A DNA stretch of 64,000 nucleotides, taken from positions 418,001 through 482,000 of the forward strand of contig JAQISU010000181.1 of assembly GCA_029339505.1 (NCBI GenBank). The letters are read 5' to 3'. The DNA is from Unio delphinus (Eukaryota; Mollusca; Bivalvia; Unionida; Unionidae). Numbering within the stretch: the stretch's first letter is position 1; each line of letters begins with the position of its first letter. Positions 60,726 through 64,000 of the stretch are shown here, in pieces. Made by a program: the position numbers and the translations under genes. The notes beneath the pieces are model-generated. The model saw nothing but the letters and a program-made list of their open reading frames with translations, was not told where the DNA came from and did not search any database.

Positions 60726-62005
60726 TATTAAAAGTGTTATTGCTGATTCCTTGATAGAAATATTTCTAAAGTAGGTTTCTTGAAATAACCTAACCAATTT
60801 GTAAGTAGATTTGTCTCATTATATGTCACCATTCTCTCTCAGTCGTAATGACACTTCCAAAAGTTGGTTGAGGGATGTACTGAGTCATACCTAAATTACA
60901 ATCTTTATATTGATTCCACTTTAGCATACTGAGTTGTTTAATTATGAAAGGAGAAAAATGTTAGAACTCAGCTATGCATAATAAAATGTTTAAAGCCATT
61001 TGACAAGGTTATTTACCAATTATAAATGGGCACAACTCAGTTTATGGAAAAAGCATGTCTTTGAAATTCAATTACTACACCTAATTAAATGCTCTGTCAT
61101 AAACTCAGTCAAAATCACCTATTTAACTGATTTGTCTTATTGAGGTCAAAGGGGGGATAGTTATGTATATTTAATTAATATTTTGTGTTTGACCTTAGTC
61201 CATGATTGAGGGTCGAGTTTGGCCTACCTGACTATTGTCATTTTCTTGAAAGATATTTACTTCTGTTTGAGTTCAAGGCCTAACCTTTGTTATGAACTTG
61301 GAATGTTTTAAAATCAAATTTATTTTACAACCATTGAAAGCTTCCATTTGAGATGACCAACATCCTGGTATAATATTGTGTCTTGGATCAAGTGAAATTA
61401 GAATATATAAGATGAGGTAAAAAATATTCATTCCCATAATAAGTCAGTCTTTATTGTTTACTGTTGTATTCAGATATAATTTGAGAGGTATCATTTAAAT
61501 TATTCATTGGAATTACAATGTGCTCATTGACCTCTTTGGATTAAAACATTACTTTAGGATGATTTTGAATTCATTCAGAGATATTCTGAATTATATTGTT
61601 TTCACACATCAAAGACTTTTGGTACATGTGCACATTCAAAATTTTATACATCAGTGCATTCAATAAAAGAATTCCTTTTTAACATTCTAAACATTTGGGA
61701 CTTTGATAGAACTTGTATGATTGTCATTTAGTTGATAATACTGTTAAGTTTCCAAAGTTTTCACTTTGTAACTTGCAGAACTAAATTAATTGTTAATTTA
61801 CTGAGCTGGTTGGTTTTGCATCTTTATGTTTCTTAGTTTTAAACCACAGAGTTGCAACAGAAAAATTTTATATTTTTCAAAAATGAGTCAATGAACTGAA
61901 TTCCAAAACTGTCTGTACAGGTTACATGTTGACCAGTAAGAGACCCAGCTTATCTAGCTTTTTTGGTGTATGAATATAGCTTTCTGCTTTGTTTTCTTTC
62001 ACTAG
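60726..62005. other. Intron 8, remainder
   Basis: The first 170 bp or so is homologous to sequence after exon 2 (31675-31840). Nothing else recognised. Confidence 0.55.
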
Positions 62006-62293
62006 GGCTGGAAAATCAAGGCAACTGGTATTATCTCCAGGAGAGGATACAAAGGTCTAAAGAGTATGTAACCATACTTTTCAGAAAACTTAGAATGTTG
62101 CTCATGGAGGCAAGTGAAGGATCACTAATTTTGAAATTTGTGACCTTGGACAACTTTGATGTCAAATTATTGAAGCTAGAGGCTGTAAAGACAAAATTAT
62201 GGGATATGATCAAGACATTATGTCCTGAATATCAAGACATATTTAAGGAGCCAGTGCATTTAACCATCTTCTTTAAACCATTGAGCAACACAG
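62006..62293 (+). CDS. Exon 9: alpha/beta-like domain, gene continues
   Basis: 96 codons, phase 1-1. The acceptor is TTTTCTTTCACTAG and the donor ACACAG|GTAATG. The peptide starts LENQGNWYYLQERIQRSKEY and continues LFRKLRMLLMEASEGSLILK with FVTLDNFDVKLLKLEAVKTKLW. The helix, EASEGSLI strand and following helix recall the compact alpha/beta module often found after death-folds in mollusc HEPN proteins (a possible relation to TRADD-N-like folds is only a guess). Because it ends in a strong donor in phase 1, at least one further exon lies beyond 62293, probably outside the window. Confidence 0.8.
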
Positions 62294-62394
62294 GTAATGA
62301 ATGTTTGTTGAGTATATTATATTTGCCACATTTGGCCTGATCAGGAATAGGAGAAAGAAAGGGAAAGATTTTGATAGTGAAAATGTGTCAGACT

Positions 62395-62458
62395 ATGTAT
62401 GTATGTATGTATGTATGTATGTATGTATGTATGTATGTACGTATGTATGTACGTACGT
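62395..62458. repeat. (GTAT)n microsatellite
   Basis: About 15 GTAT units with three T-to-C variants at the right end. Confidence 0.95.
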
Positions 62459-62486
62459 TTGATTTTCAATCAAACCTTTATCTGCA

Positions 62487-62590
62487 GCATGATGACCCAG
62501 TGCTAGACATCACTATAAACTGTCACACTGGACATTGTAGCAATGTGACTGAACAATTGTTAAAGCTACATTAAAAATCCAAATCACACG
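62487..62590 (+). mobile_element. SINE family B, 3' fragment (copy 4)
   Basis: Only the last ~100 bp of family B (GCATGATGACCCAGTGCTAG to AAAGCTACATTAAAAATCC) remain, directly after the GTAT array. Confidence 0.8.
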
Positions 62591-64000
62591 CACACACACA
62601 ACTCAGAAGAAAAGAGTTCATATTTTCCCATACAAATATAGTAACTATTTTATTATAAATTCATTTTACGTTTCTACCTGTGGCTGAATAAGGAAAAAAA
62701 CCACTATGATAAGAAATAAAAGATATGAATTTTATGCAGGATTCCAAATTAAAAACAACCATAGAATAAATGTATTAATGTGCACATAGAATCCCCTTGC
62801 AACCATTAAATTTGGTTGCACACTCAGCCATTTGTTTCAATTTTTTTAAAATTGTTTTAATCAACTTGAAATTGAAATTTTGAGTCTTATTATGAATAAA
62901 TGCACATTGAAATAGTATTTTCAGGTAGTTTAGAATGGATGAAGTTTGCTTTTCTGTCAATCAAACTAAATTCGCTTTTATAGTTTTGATGGTTTGGCTT
63001 TATTAGGGTCATTTCTATACGATGTACATGTGATTAAACCTGTGGAGGGTGTAACAAGATAACCAAGATGGATTTCAGATTTATAGCAGACTACTTTTGA
63101 TGGTGATACAAATAAAATGTTTAATGATGAATGACACGAATGAGGAGATTATGATTAATATATGTGTATTATATTCAAATATTGGATCAATTACCATAAT
63201 CCGCTTGAACTGTACAAGGGCATGGGGTGCTTGATTAACAGTGATTTCACAATGAAAGAATGTGTTTTACTGAAATAGTAAAAAATGTGGTATTTTAGTC
63301 AAATAGTAAAAATGATGAAAACTCAAGGAAAAGATGTACAAAATATCTTTACAGTCCCCAAAACACACTGCGTATAACAAACCCCAAAATTTATCCAATA
63401 GCTAAAAGATTGCATGTATGGAGTTATACATTCCGTCAACAGCACACACGGCTACCAGTCATACTGGTCAATCAAGCAGTCAGTTTTCCAGGTTGATCAA
63501 TCAAGCAGTTAGCACTCACCAATATCGGTCTGTAAAGCCCGATAACCTGATGCTGAACTGTTTACTCAGCATTATGGCTATATTTGTTCATTGTCACAGC
63601 TGCTATGGTCAACTTCTATGGTTAGCTCTTCAGCTGGTACCACATTGACTCCAATCACTCCGATAACTTACACTGATCAATCCAATCACTCTGATCACTC
63701 CAATCACTCTGGTCAGCTGAAGATACATCTTTACATCAAACAATGTCTACTATGAATGACATTCAAATACGATAAAACTGAATGATGTTATATACATTAG
63801 AGCCTAACCAGAAATCGCCTCAGACGTTCGCTTAGGCCGAATATCCGACATTTAAAAAAAAGTTATTTAATACATAATAATTTTATTTAATAATAAAAAT
63901 TTTCATCTTATAGGAGATATATAAGGTATACGGTACACGAAAAGTTGAAGCTTCGCATACGATAATGAAACAAATGGTACTCTCTGGACCCACACCTACT
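62591..64000. other. Right end of the window, no recognised gene
   Basis: Expected to be intronic for the HEPN-CARD gene. I find no acceptor followed by a convincing open exon. A short ~12-bp tandem (CCAATCACTCTGATCACT type) occurs at 63650-63716. Confidence 0.5.

Larger units (their letters stand above)
29171..62293 (+). other. Modular HEPN-CARD gene, nine predicted coding exons, 3' end outside window
   Basis: Predicted coding exons are 29205-29823, 31521-31607, 35001-35081, 36789-36863, 43001-43306, 45866-46201, 54906-55229, 60258-60449 and 62006-62293. All introns have GT..AG ends and all interrupt codons after the first base (phase 1), so each internal exon length is divisible by three (87, 81, 75, 306, 336, 324, 192, 288). 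The coding total in view is 2308 nt, about 769 residues. The order is HEPN, linkers, CARD-like, orphan, CARD, coiled coil, alpha/beta-like. A plausible role is a cytosolic death-fold/HEPN adaptor in immunity or cell death, from family knowledge. Alternative splicing of these symmetric cassettes would keep the frame. The last exon was not found in 62294-64000. Confidence 0.8.

Overview
This is a window of AT-rich animal nuclear DNA. Introns have GT..AG borders, and there are tRNA-derived SINEs, a CR1/L2-like LINE, pogo/Tigger and hAT remnants, a probable solo LTR, minisatellites and (TAA)n/(AT)n tracts. The best-supported host gene encodes a DZIP3-type HEPN domain followed by death-fold (CARD) exons. 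As I know the family, that combination is strongly expanded in bivalves and other molluscs, so a lophotrochozoan, most likely a bivalve mollusc, is my best guess. This is inferred from content and is not proven.

Layout. 0-2.6 kb: a GAA microsatellite and a striking 21/42-bp minisatellite. 2.6-5.4 kb: an internally deleted pogo element next to a decayed hAT element. 6.2-8.2 kb: a HECT-domain (G2E3-like) pseudogene on the minus strand. 9.5 kb: a SINE with target-site duplications. 10.2-16.6 kb: a decayed virus-like dsDNA element with a phage-tail-fibre-like ORF, a hydrophobic protein, an HNH endonuclease on the opposite strand, and a B-family DNA polymerase joined to a helicase-type P-loop region. 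16.6-29 kb: mostly non-coding and repetitive, with a pogo element split by a probable solo LTR, three copies of an unnamed dispersed repeat, tandem arrays and a proline-rich transposon-like ORF remnant.

29.2-62.3 kb: nine predicted plus-strand coding exons of one large gene. In order they are HEPN(DZIP3-like), three short linker/coiled exons, a CARD-like exon, an orphan helical exon, a clear CARD exon, an expanded coiled-coil exon and an alpha/beta-looking exon. All eight introns interrupt the reading frame in phase 1, so every internal exon is a symmetric 1-1 cassette. The gene runs off the right edge: exon 9 ends in a good donor and no terminal exon was found. Exon 8 is a duplicate of exon 2, together with its flanking intron DNA and a ~45-bp minisatellite, and it has grown by exactly five 21-bp (heptad) units. 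The large introns hold SINEs, a LINE, another pogo remnant, MITE-like elements and a foldback.

The intact-looking biology is therefore one modular death-fold/HEPN gene, plausibly an innate-immunity or cell-death adaptor. Nearly everything else is mobile or virus-derived debris. Splice sites were read by eye and no transcript evidence was available.
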